A stretch of DNA of 64,000 bases from Gammaproteobacteria bacterium (GCA_029862165.1 JAOTXU010000002.1:178556-242555), one strand, 5' to 3'. Shown: positions 30,801 to 40,439, counted from the stretch's first letter. Program-made: numbers and translations. The notes: a model not told the origin generated them from the sequence alone.

Positions 30801-31668
30801 TGCTGCAGTAACCGGCGACGAAACCGAATTAGATCCGCGTTTGGTGCCGGAGATGGATATACAGGCTGACGATTTCAGACTGGGCCAAATGAAATTAGGT
30901 CAGGTACGGGCACGGTTACGCAAGACGACAAACGGCATCGGTCTGGAACAATTTACCAGTACTGCGAACGCATTCAATGTCGCCGGTCAGGGTGCGTGGA
31001 CATTTGATGAAGATGGCCACCACACTCAAATGGAATTCAAATTGATTAGCACGGATGTCCAACCGACGCTATTGGCTTTGGATTTTGACGGCTCCATAGT
31101 GGCCAGTGAAGCAGAGGTAGACTTTGCCCTGACCTGGCCGGGCCCACCGGGTCCTGAATTCAAACAACACCTAGATGGCGCGGTGAAAGTTCGTGTCGGT
31201 ACCGGGCAATTGCAAACAGTGGAGCCTGGCGCAGGGCGCGTGTTCGGATTATTCAGTTTTACAGCGTTGCCACGACGTTTGTCGCTGGATTTTCGCGACG
31301 TGTTCGAAACGGGTTTTGGTTTTGACTATATCCAGGGGGACTTCGCCCTGGACGATGGGAACGCTTTTACGTCCAATTTGATCCTGGAAGGACCCGCGGC
31401 TCAGGTCGGCATTGCAGGTCGAGCTGGTCTGGTCGAGCGCGATTACGATCAGACGGCAGTTGTGTATGGAAATTTTGGCGCAGCATTGCCGGTAGCCGGT
31501 GTGCTGGCTGGCGGCCCGGTTGGCGGCGCGGCCATGCTGATCTTCTCGGAGTTGTTCAAGAAACCCCTGCAGGATATGGCGCGAGTCAACTACCGGATTA
31601 CCGGTTCCTGGGATGAGCCTGCAGTTGAGCGTGTGCTGGCGCAGGTCGCCGGTGAAGGCGCATCGTGA
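27871..31668 (+). CDS. yhdP: YhdP-family AsmA-like envelope protein
   Basis: A 1265-residue protein with one N-terminal membrane helix ('ASFSVIVILLAIGIGLFRLLL') and a very long periplasmic, beta-rich body typical of DUF3971/AsmA-like repeats. It ends with the conserved region around 'VFGLFSFTALPRRLSLDFRDVF'. YhdP relatives form bridges that carry phospholipid from inner to outer membrane, redundantly with TamB and YdbH. Position between rng and tldD is the conserved gammaproteobacterial order. Length matches YhdP. Confidence 0.93.
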   Translation: MLRTLWKWLAASFSVIVILLAIGIGLFRLLLPLVPQYHERIEAFASEAAGTPVRIEGIDARWGFAGPELRFRNAQLLTTDGNNALLSADTGSVIVDLGALLRKRELRAGQILLGGLKLDVIRDADGAWQVGGLQEGSGSRPERLAIGLRQAQVIFRDEASNVGPWVFDDVDINVELQNRHFRIDGVMQLPPELGGEIEASLEANGDLDSPDTLQWQAYVHGADIALAGWVGLLPQDKTTPVGGNGNVTGWLAMDGGKLQQANVQLDLQDVVLARSRETMRLLDVVKGRIEFDRIDAGWQVSGRDITLLSDGEAWPAATFGIEQVGGAGEDGLLYADFDYLRLQDVAPLTDWVPHEKIRSLLGQLKPRGVVEDLSFRLTRDQGEVDSYSLRTRFSDLGINATDKLPGFDTVRGDLRMDAHGGRLQLDPSKVVIDLPDIMGKPVTAERVNGVIVWRQYAGGLRIVSDNVDIDHANFHSSTSAEITLPDEGAPSLDLHTDLIDIDIAGLPDLIPEPILKPDLINWLRQALVGGTVPTATIDWVGDVDKFPFDDGSGEFRVEADLQDTQLAYAKNWPVAREMSGTLTFRNSALVAGISGAELSGNRVSSASVSIADLRKSVLKLSISADGMLDKLHGFLKATPVVEGEDDPFAQVDLSGVGTTEVHLTLPLKKMIERDVRVTVSTESGEVALHGLKHRLEHVEGTLNFHNGDFFADGVTALALGAPVVIDVAPESLSTDAGPRRASVATARGQISDQELARLHQSLATAMAGSAAYTATVTFPEKAAATPVSVKVVTDLAGMALTLPEPLDKPAATPRDFELTLSLPKGSVQTDAILSGVANARINWLRDGDTPWVLDRGGIHFGARPANLPQERGLVLSGAPQRLHAGGWIALDHGEDSGEGSHLAAARLEVGQLDVYGQVLDDAVLTIDRSEREWLVQIDSPKASGALFVPLAGAGPIIANMERMYVDTDSRVGTGDGVAAVTGDETELDPRLVPEMDIQADDFRLGQMKLGQVRARLRKTTNGIGLEQFTSTANAFNVAGQGAWTFDEDGHHTQMEFKLISTDVQPTLLALDFDGSIVASEAEVDFALTWPGPPGPEFKQHLDGAVKVRVGTGQLQTVEPGAGRVFGLFSFTALPRRLSLDFRDVFETGFGFDYIQGDFALDDGNAFTSNLILEGPAAQVGIAGRAGLVERDYDQTAVVYGNFGAALPVAGVLAGGPVGGAAMLIFSELFKKPLQDMARVNYRITGSWDEPAVERVLAQVAGEGAS

Positions 31669-31763
31669 TGCTGGATAAAAACCAAGATGGTTGCGGCGAG
31701 CCGAAGTGGCGATCACACTGCTGGCAGGCCAGGCGACCGAAAAGGCGCGCAGAGGTATAAGGG

Positions 31764-33224
31764 ATGGCAGAGAACAACAAGCCAGGCGCGTTAGCGATCG
31801 CACGGGAACGCATACTCGATCCGTCAGGGATCGACGATCAACAGCTCGAAACCGTACTGGGCAGTATCATGGGCCACGCAGTGGACAGTGCCGACCTGTA
31901 TTTTCAGATTAGCCGGCACGAATCCTGGTCGCTTGAAGACAGTATTGTGCGCGACGCCGCGCACAGCATAGAGCAGGGTGTTGGTGTACGCGCGGTGAGC
32001 GGCGAAAAAACCGGTTTTGCCTACTCGGATGAAATTGTATTGCCGGCGCTGACGCTTGCCTCCGAAGCTGCACGCGCCATTGCAAAGCAAGGTTCCCAGG
32101 GCAGTCTACAGGCGTGGCATGCGGCGAGCGGCAGACAGCTTTACGCGCCCGTGGATCCATTGGAATCAGTTGACGATGCGAAAAAGGTCGCTTTGCTCGA
32201 GCGTGTCGATCGCGAAACGCGTGCGCTCGATCCGCGTGTTAGCGAAGTAATGGTGAGCATGGCTGGCGTGCATGACGTTGTGCTCATTGCCGGCAGCGAC
32301 GGCACACTAAATGCCGATATCCGTCCGTTAGTGCGATTCAATGTCTCGGTCATCGTGGAAGATCATGATGGAAAGCGCGAGCAGGGTTACGCTGGCGGCG
32401 GTGGACGCCACGGTTACCAGTACTTTTATCAGGACGATTGCGTCATGGACTATGCCCGCGAAGCGCTGCGGCAGGCACTACTCAACCTTGAGGCGAAGGA
32501 TGCACCGGCGGGGACGATGACGGTTGTGCTGGGCCCCGGTTGGCCGGGTGTCTTGCTGCACGAAGCAATAGGGCATGGTCTTGAAGGCGACTTCAACCGC
32601 AAGGGCACATCCGCTTTTTCCGGCCGTATTGGCGAACGTGTCGCCTCGGAACTGTGCACAGTTGTGGACGACGGTACTTTGCCTGATCGTCGCGGTTCGC
32701 TGACTATCGATGATGAAGGTACGCCGACGACGTGTACGACCCTGATCGAAAATGGTGTGTTGCGCACGTATATGCAGGACAAAATGAATGCACGGCTAAT
32801 GGGGATGGAACCAACGGGTAACGGACGACGTGAATCTTTCGCCCATCTACCTATGCCTCGCATGACCAATACCTACATGTTGCCGGGACCACACGACCCG
32901 AACGAGATTATCGCCTCGGTCAAGAACGGCCTGTATGCTTCGAATTTTGGCGGTGGCCAGGTTGATATCACTTCCGGCAAGTTTGTTTTTTCTGCCAGCG
33001 AGGCCTATCTGATCGAAGATGGAAAACTGACCGCACCGGTCAAAGGGGCGACTCTGATTGGCAATGGTCCCGATGTACTGACGCGAGTGAGCATGGTCGG
33101 TAACGATCTGCAGCTGGATCAGGGCGTCGGTGTTTGCGGCAAGGAGGGGCAAAGTGTTCCGGTGGGTGTCGGCCAACCCACGCTTCGTGTCGATGGCCTG
33201 ACTGTCGGCGGAACCTCAGGCTAG
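31764..33224 (+). CDS. tldD: Metalloprotease TldD
   Basis: A 486-residue protein with the zinc-binding HExxxH motif in '[13 protein letters not shown]' and the family segments 'GFAYSDEI' and '[22 protein letters not shown]' (abridged). TldD forms a heterodimeric protease with PmbA, whose gene lies 8 kb downstream, and degrades unfolded peptides such as microcin precursors or antitoxins. The catalytic residues lie in TldD. A REP array begins right after the stop codon. Confidence 0.96.
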   Translation: MAENNKPGALAIARERILDPSGIDDQQLETVLGSIMGHAVDSADLYFQISRHESWSLEDSIVRDAAHSIEQGVGVRAVSGEKTGFAYSDEIVLPALTLASEAARAIAKQGSQGSLQAWHAASGRQLYAPVDPLESVDDAKKVALLERVDRETRALDPRVSEVMVSMAGVHDVVLIAGSDGTLNADIRPLVRFNVSVIVEDHDGKREQGYAGGGGRHGYQYFYQDDCVMDYAREALRQALLNLEAKDAPAGTMTVVLGPGWPGVLLHEAIGHGLEGDFNRKGTSAFSGRIGERVASELCTVVDDGTLPDRRGSLTIDDEGTPTTCTTLIENGVLRTYMQDKMNARLMGMEPTGNGRRESFAHLPMPRMTNTYMLPGPHDPNEIIASVKNGLYASNFGGGQVDITSGKFVFSASEAYLIEDGKLTAPVKGATLIGNGPDVLTRVSMVGNDLQLDQGVGVCGKEGQSVPVGVGQPTLRVDGLTVGGTSG

Positions 33225-33238
33225 CCGCGACCCACTAC

Positions 33239-33466
33239 GTAGGAGCGGCTTCCAGCCGCTCATTTCCACGAGCCGCGATTTCCACGACGATGCCGTAGGA
33301 GCGGCTTCCAGCCGCGATTTCCGCACGCCGCGATTTCCGCGCGCCGCGATTTCCACGACGATGCCGTAGGAGCGGCTTCCAGCCGCGATTTCCGCGCGCC
33401 GCGATTTCCACGCGCCGCGATTTCCACGACGATGCCGTAGGAGCGGCTTCCAGCCGCGATTCGATG
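33239..33466. repeat. REP array: four GTAG-headed hairpins with 16-bp sub-repeats
   Basis: 'gtaggagcggcttccagccg' occurs at 33239, 33295, 33366 and 33437. Each copy has the 5' GTAG tetranucleotide and a perfect 6-bp stem (gcggct/agccgc) with a tcc loop, the REP format recognised by RAYT transposases. Spacing is 56, 71 and 71 bases. The spacers are built of a 16-base unit, 'gccgcgatttccRcgM'. The overlapping minus-strand ORFs in the track are artefacts of the repeat. Confidence 0.92.
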
Positions 33467-33546
33467 GGACAGCGCAAACAAAAATCAACAAACATTGCCT
33501 TATTTTTGCGGCAGCCTCAGGAAGCAGGGGTTGCTAATGTGCCGAG

Positions 33547-34011
33547 ATGGCAGTCGCTCAACCGCACGCGAGAAATCTCCGCAAGGGACGCCACTCACAA
33601 CCGTGCCAGTATTATTTTTTGACCGTGTCGGTCGCTGGCCGAAGGCGGATATTCACGCAGCGAAACCATGCGGTAGTGGTGCTTGACGCCATGCGCTGGC
33701 TGAGCGGTACGGGTCGATTCTTCGTTGATGCAGCTGTCGTCATGCCGGACCATTTGCATATTGCCGGACAACTTGGCGAAAGCACTTTGGCCAAGGTCAT
33801 GCATACGCTCAAGGGCTACACTGCCAAATGCCTGGCAAAAGCCGGAGTTGAAACACCTGTCTGGCAAAAAGGCTATTACGATCACGCGCTTCGTGACGAT
33901 GAGGATTACAGGATCAGGATTCAATATTTGATTGATAATCCGATCCGTACAGGACTGGTTAAGCACGCCCGGGAATACCCATTTGTCATTTTGCCGAGTT
34001 GGTGGGAATAA
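33547..34011 (+). CDS. REP-associated tyrosine transposase (RAYT)
   Basis: A 154-residue Y1/HUH-type protein. The HUH metal-binding motif lies in 'VVMPDHLHIAG', and the C-terminal 'WQKGYYDHALRDDEDY' and 'IQYLIDNPIRTGLV' match RAYTs, the latter carrying the likely catalytic tyrosine. RAYTs nick single-stranded REP hairpins and are domesticated relatives of IS200/IS605 TnpA. Matching REPs lie on both sides (33239-33466 and, inverted, 34052-34074). No stop or frameshift is seen, so it looks intact. Confidence 0.9.
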   Translation: MAVAQPHARNLRKGRHSQPCQYYFLTVSVAGRRRIFTQRNHAVVVLDAMRWLSGTGRFFVDAAVVMPDHLHIAGQLGESTLAKVMHTLKGYTAKCLAKAGVETPVWQKGYYDHALRDDEDYRIRIQYLIDNPIRTGLVKHAREYPFVILPSWWE

Positions 34012-34051
34012 CGTTGCGATGTCGGCAATGGAGCTGCCGCTGACTCTACGG

Positions 34052-34074
34052 ATCGCGGCTGGAAGCCTCTCCTA
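34052..34074 (-). repeat. Single REP copy, inverted relative to the array
   Basis: 'atcgcggctggaagcctctcctac' is the reverse complement of the array REP with one internal difference (a c missing the palindromic match in the loop-side arm). It lies 40 bases past the RAYT stop codon, so the transposase gene is bracketed by REPs in opposite orientation. Confidence 0.85.
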
Positions 34075-34133
34075 CGCATGGTTGTGGGCGGCCGGTTTTG
34101 GCCGATTTCTACCTAGTCGTTGACGCCTATGCT

Positions 34134-37100
34134 TTAAGGCGAACCCATGAAGCTGACAGTCATGGAAACCGGCGTAGGAGCACCATTTACGTACACGTCC
34201 AGGATAATATCGCCAGAGGCGAATCCTTCACCGCTCGCGCGCACCACGTAGCGACCGTCGCCGAAGTCACGTGCCAGGACGGAGTTGCACCCGGCGACCG
34301 GGTCGAGTGTGGTCAGACTGGAAATCGCCGGGTTGGGCATTGTCGTGCCAGCCCCAATACAAACACCCACGAGCTGGGCCGGTTCCAGTAGATTTGTCCG
34401 TCCAACCTGCAGGAAGAACTCGACATCGACCTCTCCGCCCTCATAGAGGTCGACCATGACGTCCGGTCCGACGCCGTCAGGCTGTGCTTGAGCCCCTTGC
34501 AGATAGTGGTAGCCGAGGTCAAGAATTCCGGTATCCGGCGTACCGAGCGGATCCGTGGTTTCACCGTCACTAAAGAGCTGGGCAGCGTCGATGCCGGTAT
34601 AGGCATTGACTGCGGGGCTCGAAGCCTGGTTCAGGTAAAAGCCGGAAACAAATAACGGATCAGCCGCCAGACCAGTCGGGCTGACCGGCCCCCCCTGGAC
34701 CAGGTTGAATTCGGCCAACAAGTTCTCGCCCAGGCCAAAGTCAGCATCTGCATCGGCACTGCCATAGAACAGATCGTCTGTGTAACCCACCTGGCGACTA
34801 TTACCGGACAACTCACCATCGATCTCGATACGTTTGACCCAGGCAGACTGAACGGGCGATGGAGACACATAACCCACGAACTGGTAGTCGCCGCCATTGA
34901 CATCGCCACCGGCAAACTCCCGCAGCAGACCGCCCTGCGGATCAAAGAAGCGGGTGACGGTAAACGCGTTCCAGATGCGTTGCAGGCCGGCGCGGCGCTG
35001 TGGTGTGTCAAACACTATTTCATAGCGCACGCGGCCATCATCGACGCAACCGCCACAGGGTGCGCCGACGATGGTATTGCCATCGCTGCCGGAAAACGCT
35101 GCGGATACCTCAACATGGAACGGGCCGGCTGGGTTGCCGGCGACGTCGCTGATCGAGGCAAAAGTCACGCCAGGAATCTGCGTGGTCAGATTGGTGCCGG
35201 TGGCGACGCTTTCAAAATCGACCAGGGTGTCGCCGGCGCTGATGACCAGCTCCTCAAAAGCGGCGCGGGCATCGGGCCCGCAAACGGCACCAAAGCCTTC
35301 TTCGACAAAAACATTGTCATCAATATCAGTGAAACCAACGCTCGCGTCGTCATTGAAGTAGAAAATATTGCCGGCAAATCTCTTCGGTTGGAAGAAATTG
35401 TCGCAACCGTTAAACCCGACATAACCACCGGCGCCGTCATCGGCCTGGTTATAGGCAATAGTATTCAACTCCATGTCTACTGCCAGCCTGTCGCCGGGCG
35501 ACAACGCATTAATCGCGCCGCCGATCGTCTGGGCGTAGTTGCCAACGAACAAGTTGTCGTCCATCACCGTACCGTTCCCGTTGGAAAAGATATTCACAGC
35601 TGCGCCACTGAAGCCTGAGTTGGACAGAAACGCATTGCCAGTCAAATCAGCGAAATTTCCCGGGGCTTGAACAAAATCAATTGCCCCGCCCAAGTCCGAC
35701 GAATTGTTTGCAAGAACGGTCTCTTCAAGAACCAGACTGCCGAGTACTAGTACACCGCTACCAAATCCCGAGGACATATTGCTGGCGATTAACGAATCAA
35801 GGATATCCACGAAAGAAAATTGATCGATGAAAACGCCGCCGGCAGATTCCGTGCTGAAGTTCTCACGGACCACGACCCGATCCAGAATTACAAAACTGTT
35901 TCCGCGTATGTCGATGCCGCCGGCTTGACCCGTAAAGTTTGATCCGTTGACCACCGCGATATTGCTCACGCTCGCCACAGCATTTTCGAGTACCAGCACC
36001 GTGCCATCGTTGACCGCGTCGAAAACCGTCGTCGGCGGGAATACCGGCAGGTAAATACTCGGACTGACTGAACCGACGAGGTTAAACTCAGGTGCTGCGG
36101 GATTGAGCAGACTCAGTGGTTCATAGGTTCCGGCTGAGTAAAGCACATAGGTCAAATCAGGAAACTGTGCCAGAAAGGCATTGACGGCATTGTTGGTCTG
36201 AATTGCCTCTTCCCAAATGAAGCCGTTGCTCGAATCGTTGCCACCGACGGCGTTGACATGCAACACCATGTCGGGCACATGCGCGTCGGTCAGGAATTCG
36301 AGTTCTATTCCGTCGCCCACGTCATCATTGTCGGTATCGGGATTCAGTGGATCGGTATCACCGCCCGGCGTGACGTTGGCGCTGGACGGGTCGCCGTCGA
36401 TGTTGACCTCTTCAAAATCCGTAGCGCCATCATTATCGCTATCTGGATTGTTTGGATCGGTACCAATGGTTTGCTCAACACTATCCAACAGTCCATCGCC
36501 GTCGGAGTCGGCCGAGACTGAAAGTATGGTCAGACTGACGGTTGCTGTAGCCGCGCCCCCGTTACCGTCGGACGCGATGTAGCTAAAGCTGTCGGACAAG
36601 AACTGACTGCCGTTATGAATGTAGGTGAATATGCCATCGGTGCCGAGGTCTAGCTGACCATTTAACGGCGGTGTATCCAACGCAGCACTAAGAACATCGT
36701 TTTCCGGATCCGTATCGTTTGCCAGTACGCCCGGATCGCTGACCAACGTGCCACCGACAGTTGCCACCGTATAGCTATCGGCTACCGCTACCGGGTCATC
36801 GTTAACCGGATTGATGCTTAAGGTGACGGCACCTATTGCACTACCGTTACCATCACTGACGCTATAGGTGAAGCTGTCTGACGTCGTTTCACCGCCGTCA
36901 TGGGTGTAGCTGAACGAACCGTCCACAGCCAGGCTCAGCTGGCCGTTCGTCGGCTGCATTTCTGCCAACACGGTCAAAGTGTCATTTTCGGCGTCGGTAT
37001 CGTTGTCAAGCACACCGGGCGTCTGCACCGTCAGAGTCGCGCCTTCATCCACGTTGTAGCTGTCGCCTGCAGCAATGGGTGGGTCGTTTAGCGGCAGCAC

Positions 37101-38609
37101 CGTGATGTCCACCAGGGCTGTCGCCGATCCGCCTTGCCCGTCGGATACCGAATAAATAAAACTGTCGCTCAACGTTTCGCTGCCGTCGTGTGTGTAGCTG
37201 AATGACCCGTCATCGGCCAGGTCTAGCTGGCCATTTTGTGGTGGCGTGTCGACGGCAGCCGTCAGTGTGTCGTTTTCCGCGTCGGTGTCATTAACGAGCA
37301 ACCCGGGGGCCTGGATATCGAGGTTTCCGCCTTCAGCCACATCAAAACTGTCGCCTGCCGCTATTGGCGCATCGTTAACCGGCGTGATGCTGATCGAAAC
37401 TGTTGCAAAGGCTGTGCCACCCTGACTGTCGTCAACCGAATAACTGAACGCATCAGAGTTGGTCTCACTACCGTCATGGCTGTATACGAATGATCCATCC
37501 GGATTCAGCGTCAATAGGCCATTTACAGGTCCGGAGTCCAGCGTAACGCTTAGCGGGTTGTTGTCCACGTCGCTGTCGTTATCCAGCACGCCGGGTGCAG
37601 CAACAGTCAGGCTTGCGCCCTCGCTCACGGTGTATGAGTCATCCAGGGCGATCGGCGGATTGTTTGGTACAACAGTCTGCGACAATGTGCTTTCGTCTAC
37701 GTCAACCAGACCGGTACTCATGTAGGCATCAAAATTGTTATTGCGAAAGCGCGTGATTTCTTCATCCAGAACCAAATCCGTTGGTATCGCAACTGGCGCC
37801 TGGTTGATCGTTACCATGACCGGAACGCCGGCCACCAAACCATCGAGACGACCGTCGCTAAAATCCGTAATCACCGCGTCGATAATCGCAATGTTGGGCT
37901 CCGGTGATCCGACTACGACAGAAACGCGGTTTAGCGCATTGGCAAAACCGCCAAGCAGCATCGCGAATTGTCGTTGCGCCAATGCGGCGCCGCTATCGGG
38001 ATTGATTGTGTCTGCCGGCAGGACCGTGGCGATATCGAAACCAAATGCGAGCGTTGCCAGTGCTCTGTTGGCCGTATAAACCGCCTGAAAATTGCTACCC
38101 GCAGCCTCGCGTCGCGCCTTTTCCAGTAACGCATGTCCCGGGATGGAAATTGCGACCTCGCTGGCGCCGTCTGGCAAAATACTTTGCAGACCCTCGCCCG
38201 GTGCGAGTTGAATACGGCGTTTGGCAGCCAGAACCGGTTCCTGGTCGGCTTCATCGATAAACTCGCCCCCGGAGGTTTCCAACAACAACATGCCCGATCC
38301 AACCGGAAGCTGCAGCGTGAACCGGCCCTGGTCGTCAGTAGTCGCAGTGGCAACTGCCGGGCCGTCCTGCATGCCGGTGTCATCAACCGGATAGGCCGCG
38401 ATATCGGCACCGACGACAGCGTTTTTGGTAAATCCGCCCTGCACGATGCGAGTCGCATCAGATAGGGTGGCCAGCGATTCTGGTGTGGAGCCGCCACTGC
38501 CACACGCTGACACCAGGAATGCAAGACCGGCGGCGGCAATCAGACGCACCTGTGCCCAATGGTTGTGTTGGTGGATCATCCAACCACCCGGGTTGATTTT
38601 TCCTTGCAT
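34134..38609 (-). CDS. Very large surface lipoprotein with Ig-like repeats, TSP3 calcium repeats and a beta-helix
   Basis: About 1,490 residues. A signal peptide ends in lipobox 'LVSAC', followed by a Gly/Ser-rich linker. Next come a carboxypeptidase-regulatory-like domain, four Ig/cadherin-like repeats of about 95 residues (numbered 321-701 from the track start), and thrombospondin-type-3 calcium repeats ('DSDGDGLLDSVEQTIGTDP'). The C-terminal half looks like a right-handed beta-helix plus an anchor-type beta domain. It is likely an outer-membrane adhesin or biofilm protein. Start is uncertain: GTG 38624, ATG 38609 and ATG 38579 are in frame, and all keep the lipobox. Confidence 0.8.
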   Translation of the reverse strand: MQGKINPGGWMIHQHNHWAQVRLIAAAGLAFLVSACGSGGSTPESLATLSDATRIVQGGFTKNAVVGADIAAYPVDDTGMQDGPAVATATTDDQGRFTLQLPVGSGMLLLETSGGEFIDEADQEPVLAAKRRIQLAPGEGLQSILPDGASEVAISIPGHALLEKARREAAGSNFQAVYTANRALATLAFGFDIATVLPADTINPDSGAALAQRQFAMLLGGFANALNRVSVVVGSPEPNIAIIDAVITDFSDGRLDGLVAGVPVMVTINQAPVAIPTDLVLDEEITRFRNNNFDAYMSTGLVDVDESTLSQTVVPNNPPIALDDSYTVSEGASLTVAAPGVLDNDSDVDNNPLSVTLDSGPVNGLLTLNPDGSFVYSHDGSETNSDAFSYSVDDSQGGTAFATVSISITPVNDAPIAAGDSFDVAEGGNLDIQAPGLLVNDTDAENDTLTAAVDTPPQNGQLDLADDGSFSYTHDGSETLSDSFIYSVSDGQGGSATALVDITVLPLNDPPIAAGDSYNVDEGATLTVQTPGVLDNDTDAENDTLTVLAEMQPTNGQLSLAVDGSFSYTHDGGETTSDSFTYSVSDGNGSAIGAVTLSINPVNDDPVAVADSYTVATVGGTLVSDPGVLANDTDPENDVLSAALDTPPLNGQLDLGTDGIFTYIHNGSQFLSDSFSYIASDGNGGAATATVSLTILSVSADSDGDGLLDSVEQTIGTDPNNPDSDNDGATDFEEVNIDGDPSSANVTPGGDTDPLNPDTDNDDVGDGIELEFLTDAHVPDMVLHVNAVGGNDSSNGFIWEEAIQTNNAVNAFLAQFPDLTYVLYSAGTYEPLSLLNPAAPEFNLVGSVSPSIYLPVFPPTTVFDAVNDGTVLVLENAVASVSNIAVVNGSNFTGQAGGIDIRGNSFVILDRVVVRENFSTESAGGVFIDQFSFVDILDSLIASNMSSGFGSGVLVLGSLVLEETVLANNSSDLGGAIDFVQAPGNFADLTGNAFLSNSGFSGAAVNIFSNGNGTVMDDNLFVGNYAQTIGGAINALSPGDRLAVDMELNTIAYNQADDGAGGYVGFNGCDNFFQPKRFAGNIFYFNDDASVGFTDIDDNVFVEEGFGAVCGPDARAAFEELVISAGDTLVDFESVATGTNLTTQIPGVTFASISDVAGNPAGPFHVEVSAAFSGSDGNTIVGAPCGGCVDDGRVRYEIVFDTPQRRAGLQRIWNAFTVTRFFDPQGGLLREFAGGDVNGGDYQFVGYVSPSPVQSAWVKRIEIDGELSGNSRQVGYTDDLFYGSADADADFGLGENLLAEFNLVQGGPVSPTGLAADPLFVSGFYLNQASSPAVNAYTGIDAAQLFSDGETTDPLGTPDTGILDLGYHYLQGAQAQPDGVGPDVMVDLYEGGEVDVEFFLQVGRTNLLEPAQLVGVCIGAGTTMPNPAISSLTTLDPVAGCNSVLARDFGDGRYVVRASGEGFASGDIILDVYVNGAPTPVSMTVSFMGSP
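36522..37664 (-). repeat. Four tandem repeats of about 285 bp encoding Ig/cadherin-like domains
   Basis: Within the large lipoprotein gene, four consecutive units share the pattern 'PIAAGDSY.V.EG..L.V..PGVL.NDTD.END.L' and 'SFSYTHDGSET.SDSF.YSVSDG'. Units two and three are the most alike, which suggests recent duplication. The number of units may vary between strains through recombination. Confidence 0.85.
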
Positions 38610-38843
38610 CTGCCTGCCGGCCACTATGGTCGCCCCAGCTAAAGCCTAAGTTTTTGTTCTTCCCCCAAAGTCTAGTACAGGCGCACAATGATTGTTGCCT
38701 TTTTAACTGCAAATCAAAAGCATAGGCAGCCGCGGCGACATATTTCCCGCGGGGCCGCTTTCACAGATCGCGAAAGTGGCAGGCCGCAGCGATAACTGCA
38801 CCGGCGCCTGGCGGTGGGACTACTTTGCCGGTCTGCGGTTCTG

Positions 38844-39926
38844 TCAGCCGACCAGCGCCAATAGGCTTAAGAGGCCCTCATCACGGGCGGCCGCGGTTTC
38901 CGCCGTTATCGTGCAATGTCCCAGCTTGCGCATAGGGCGAGGCGATTTACCATAATCATGGTAGTGCGCGCCACGTATTGCCAGAACCGGTTCAAGTACC
39001 GGCAGTTGGCCGAGAAAATTCACCATAGCAGCATGCCCAAGGCCGCTGGTGTCACCCAGGGGTAGTCCGCGTATGGCACGAATATGATTTTCGAACTGGC
39101 TGGTAACCGCGCCTTCAATGGTCCAGTGACCGGAATTGTGCACACGTGGTGCGATTTCGTTGGCAACGAGTTTGCCGTCAATAACGAAAAATTCAATGGT
39201 CAGCACACCGGCATAGTCGTAGCGATCGAAAACCCGCTGCAGATATTTTTCCGCCAGCCGTTGCAGATTCGGTACATCATAGGGCGCCAGTGAATGGCGC
39301 AGGATGCCATGCTCATGCACGTTTTCAGTCAGCGCATAATACGCGGTCTCGCCCTCAGTACTGCGTACACCGATGATAGAAACCTCACGCTCATAGCGCA
39401 CAAATTGCTCAAGGATTAATGGCACGCCTGCAAACCTCTCCCAGGCCGGTTGGAGATCCTCAAGCTTACGCAACACAGTCTGCCCACGTCCGTCATAGCC
39501 CAGGCGACAAGTTTTAACGATGGCTGGCAGATCGATGTCGTCGACTGCCGCGTGCAACGCATCCAGGCTGTCGACTGGCTGCCATCGGGGTGTGGGGATT
39601 TCGAGCTCGGCAAAGAGTCTTTTCTCTCTGAGCCGGTCCTGGGCCGTTTCCAGAGCCGGTACCGGTGGCAGAAAATTGATCTTGTCGGCAATGTCATAAA
39701 GTAGATCGGCTGGCACATTCTCGACATCGAAAGTCATCAGATCGACGCTGTTTGCCAGCGCGGCCAATTGTTCGGCGTCGTCGAATCTGCCCAGTACGAT
39801 CTCGCCGACCTGTGCTCCGGGGGCGTCAGAACTGCGATCGAGAAAGCGAAAGCGTGATCCGAGTGGATATCCTGCCAGTGCCAGCATTCGTCCGAGCTGG
39901 CCGGCACCAATGATGCCTATTTTCAC
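38844..39926 (-). CDS. purK: N5-carboxyaminoimidazole ribonucleotide synthetase
   Basis: A 360-residue ATP-grasp enzyme of purine synthesis that carboxylates AIR with bicarbonate. The start '[19 protein letters not shown]' and the ATP-grasp elements '[16 protein letters not shown]', '[20 protein letters not shown]' and '[16 protein letters not shown]' are clear. It follows purE with a four-base overlap, the usual purE-purK operon on the minus strand. The next minus-strand gene, the large lipoprotein, lies more than 200 bases away and is probably separate. Confidence 0.97.
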   Translation of the reverse strand: MKIGIIGAGQLGRMLALAGYPLGSRFRFLDRSSDAPGAQVGEIVLGRFDDAEQLAALANSVDLMTFDVENVPADLLYDIADKINFLPPVPALETAQDRLREKRLFAELEIPTPRWQPVDSLDALHAAVDDIDLPAIVKTCRLGYDGRGQTVLRKLEDLQPAWERFAGVPLILEQFVRYEREVSIIGVRSTEGETAYYALTENVHEHGILRHSLAPYDVPNLQRLAEKYLQRVFDRYDYAGVLTIEFFVIDGKLVANEIAPRVHNSGHWTIEGAVTSQFENHIRAIRGLPLGDTSGLGHAAMVNFLGQLPVLEPVLAIRGAHYHDYGKSPRPMRKLGHCTITAETAAARDEGLLSLLALVG

Positions 39927-40414
39927 GAGTCGCCGGGGTCAGCCTGTTCCAGCACTTTGTGTGTCTGGTCGTTACGGTAGCTCTCAAGCGTTTCGCGTAC
40001 TTCCGGGTACTTTATTGAAAGTATCGATGCGGCCAGCAAGCCGGCATTAGTGGCGCCGGCCGTGCCGATTGCCAGCGTACCAACCGGCACGCCACTGGGC
40101 ATTTGTGCAATTGACAACAGAGAGTCGAGCCCGCGCAGCGCCTTCGACTGGACCGGAACGCCGAGCACAGGTAATGAGGTCTTTGCGGCCGCCATGCCGG
40201 GCAGGTGCGCCGCGCCGCCGGCGCCGGCGACAATGACTTCCAAACCGCGATTTCTCGCGTCGGCGCAGTATTCAAAAAGCAAATCCGGCGTGCGATGCGC
40301 AGACACAACGCGTGTCTCGCAGGCGATGCCGAGCTGCCGCAATATATCTGCCGTGTGTTTCATGGTGTCCCAGTCGGACTGGGAACCCATGATGATGCCT
40401 ACTAAGGGTTTCAT
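39923..40414 (-). CDS. purE: N5-carboxyaminoimidazole ribonucleotide mutase
   Basis: A 163-residue class I PurE that moves the carboxyl group of N5-CAIR to C4. Characteristic segments are '[16 protein letters not shown]', '[11 protein letters not shown]' with the catalytic histidine, and '[19 protein letters not shown]'. The overlap with purK indicates coupled translation. The product feeds PurC, whose gene lies 12 kb downstream in this window. Confidence 0.97.
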   Translation of the reverse strand: MKPLVGIIMGSQSDWDTMKHTADILRQLGIACETRVVSAHRTPDLLFEYCADARNRGLEVIVAGAGGAAHLPGMAAAKTSLPVLGVPVQSKALRGLDSLLSIAQMPSGVPVGTLAIGTAGATNAGLLAASILSIKYPEVRETLESYRNDQTHKVLEQADPGDS

Positions 40415-40439
40415 TGGCCTATTGTAACAATGCCCGCCG

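Noticed and set aside
33239-33466. Possible CRISPR array
   Set aside because: Repeat units are REP hairpins separated by related, not unique, spacers, and no cas gene is near.
33216-33495. Three overlapping minus-strand ORFs of 73-91 codons over the REP array
   Set aside because: Their translations are repeats of 'SRLEAAPTAS'-type sequence in every frame, an artefact of the tandem REP DNA.
38754-38780. Stem-loop (gccgctttc/gaaagtggc) between purK and the large lipoprotein gene as a terminator
   Set aside because: No T-tract follows the stem in the direction of purK transcription; the stem has a mismatch.
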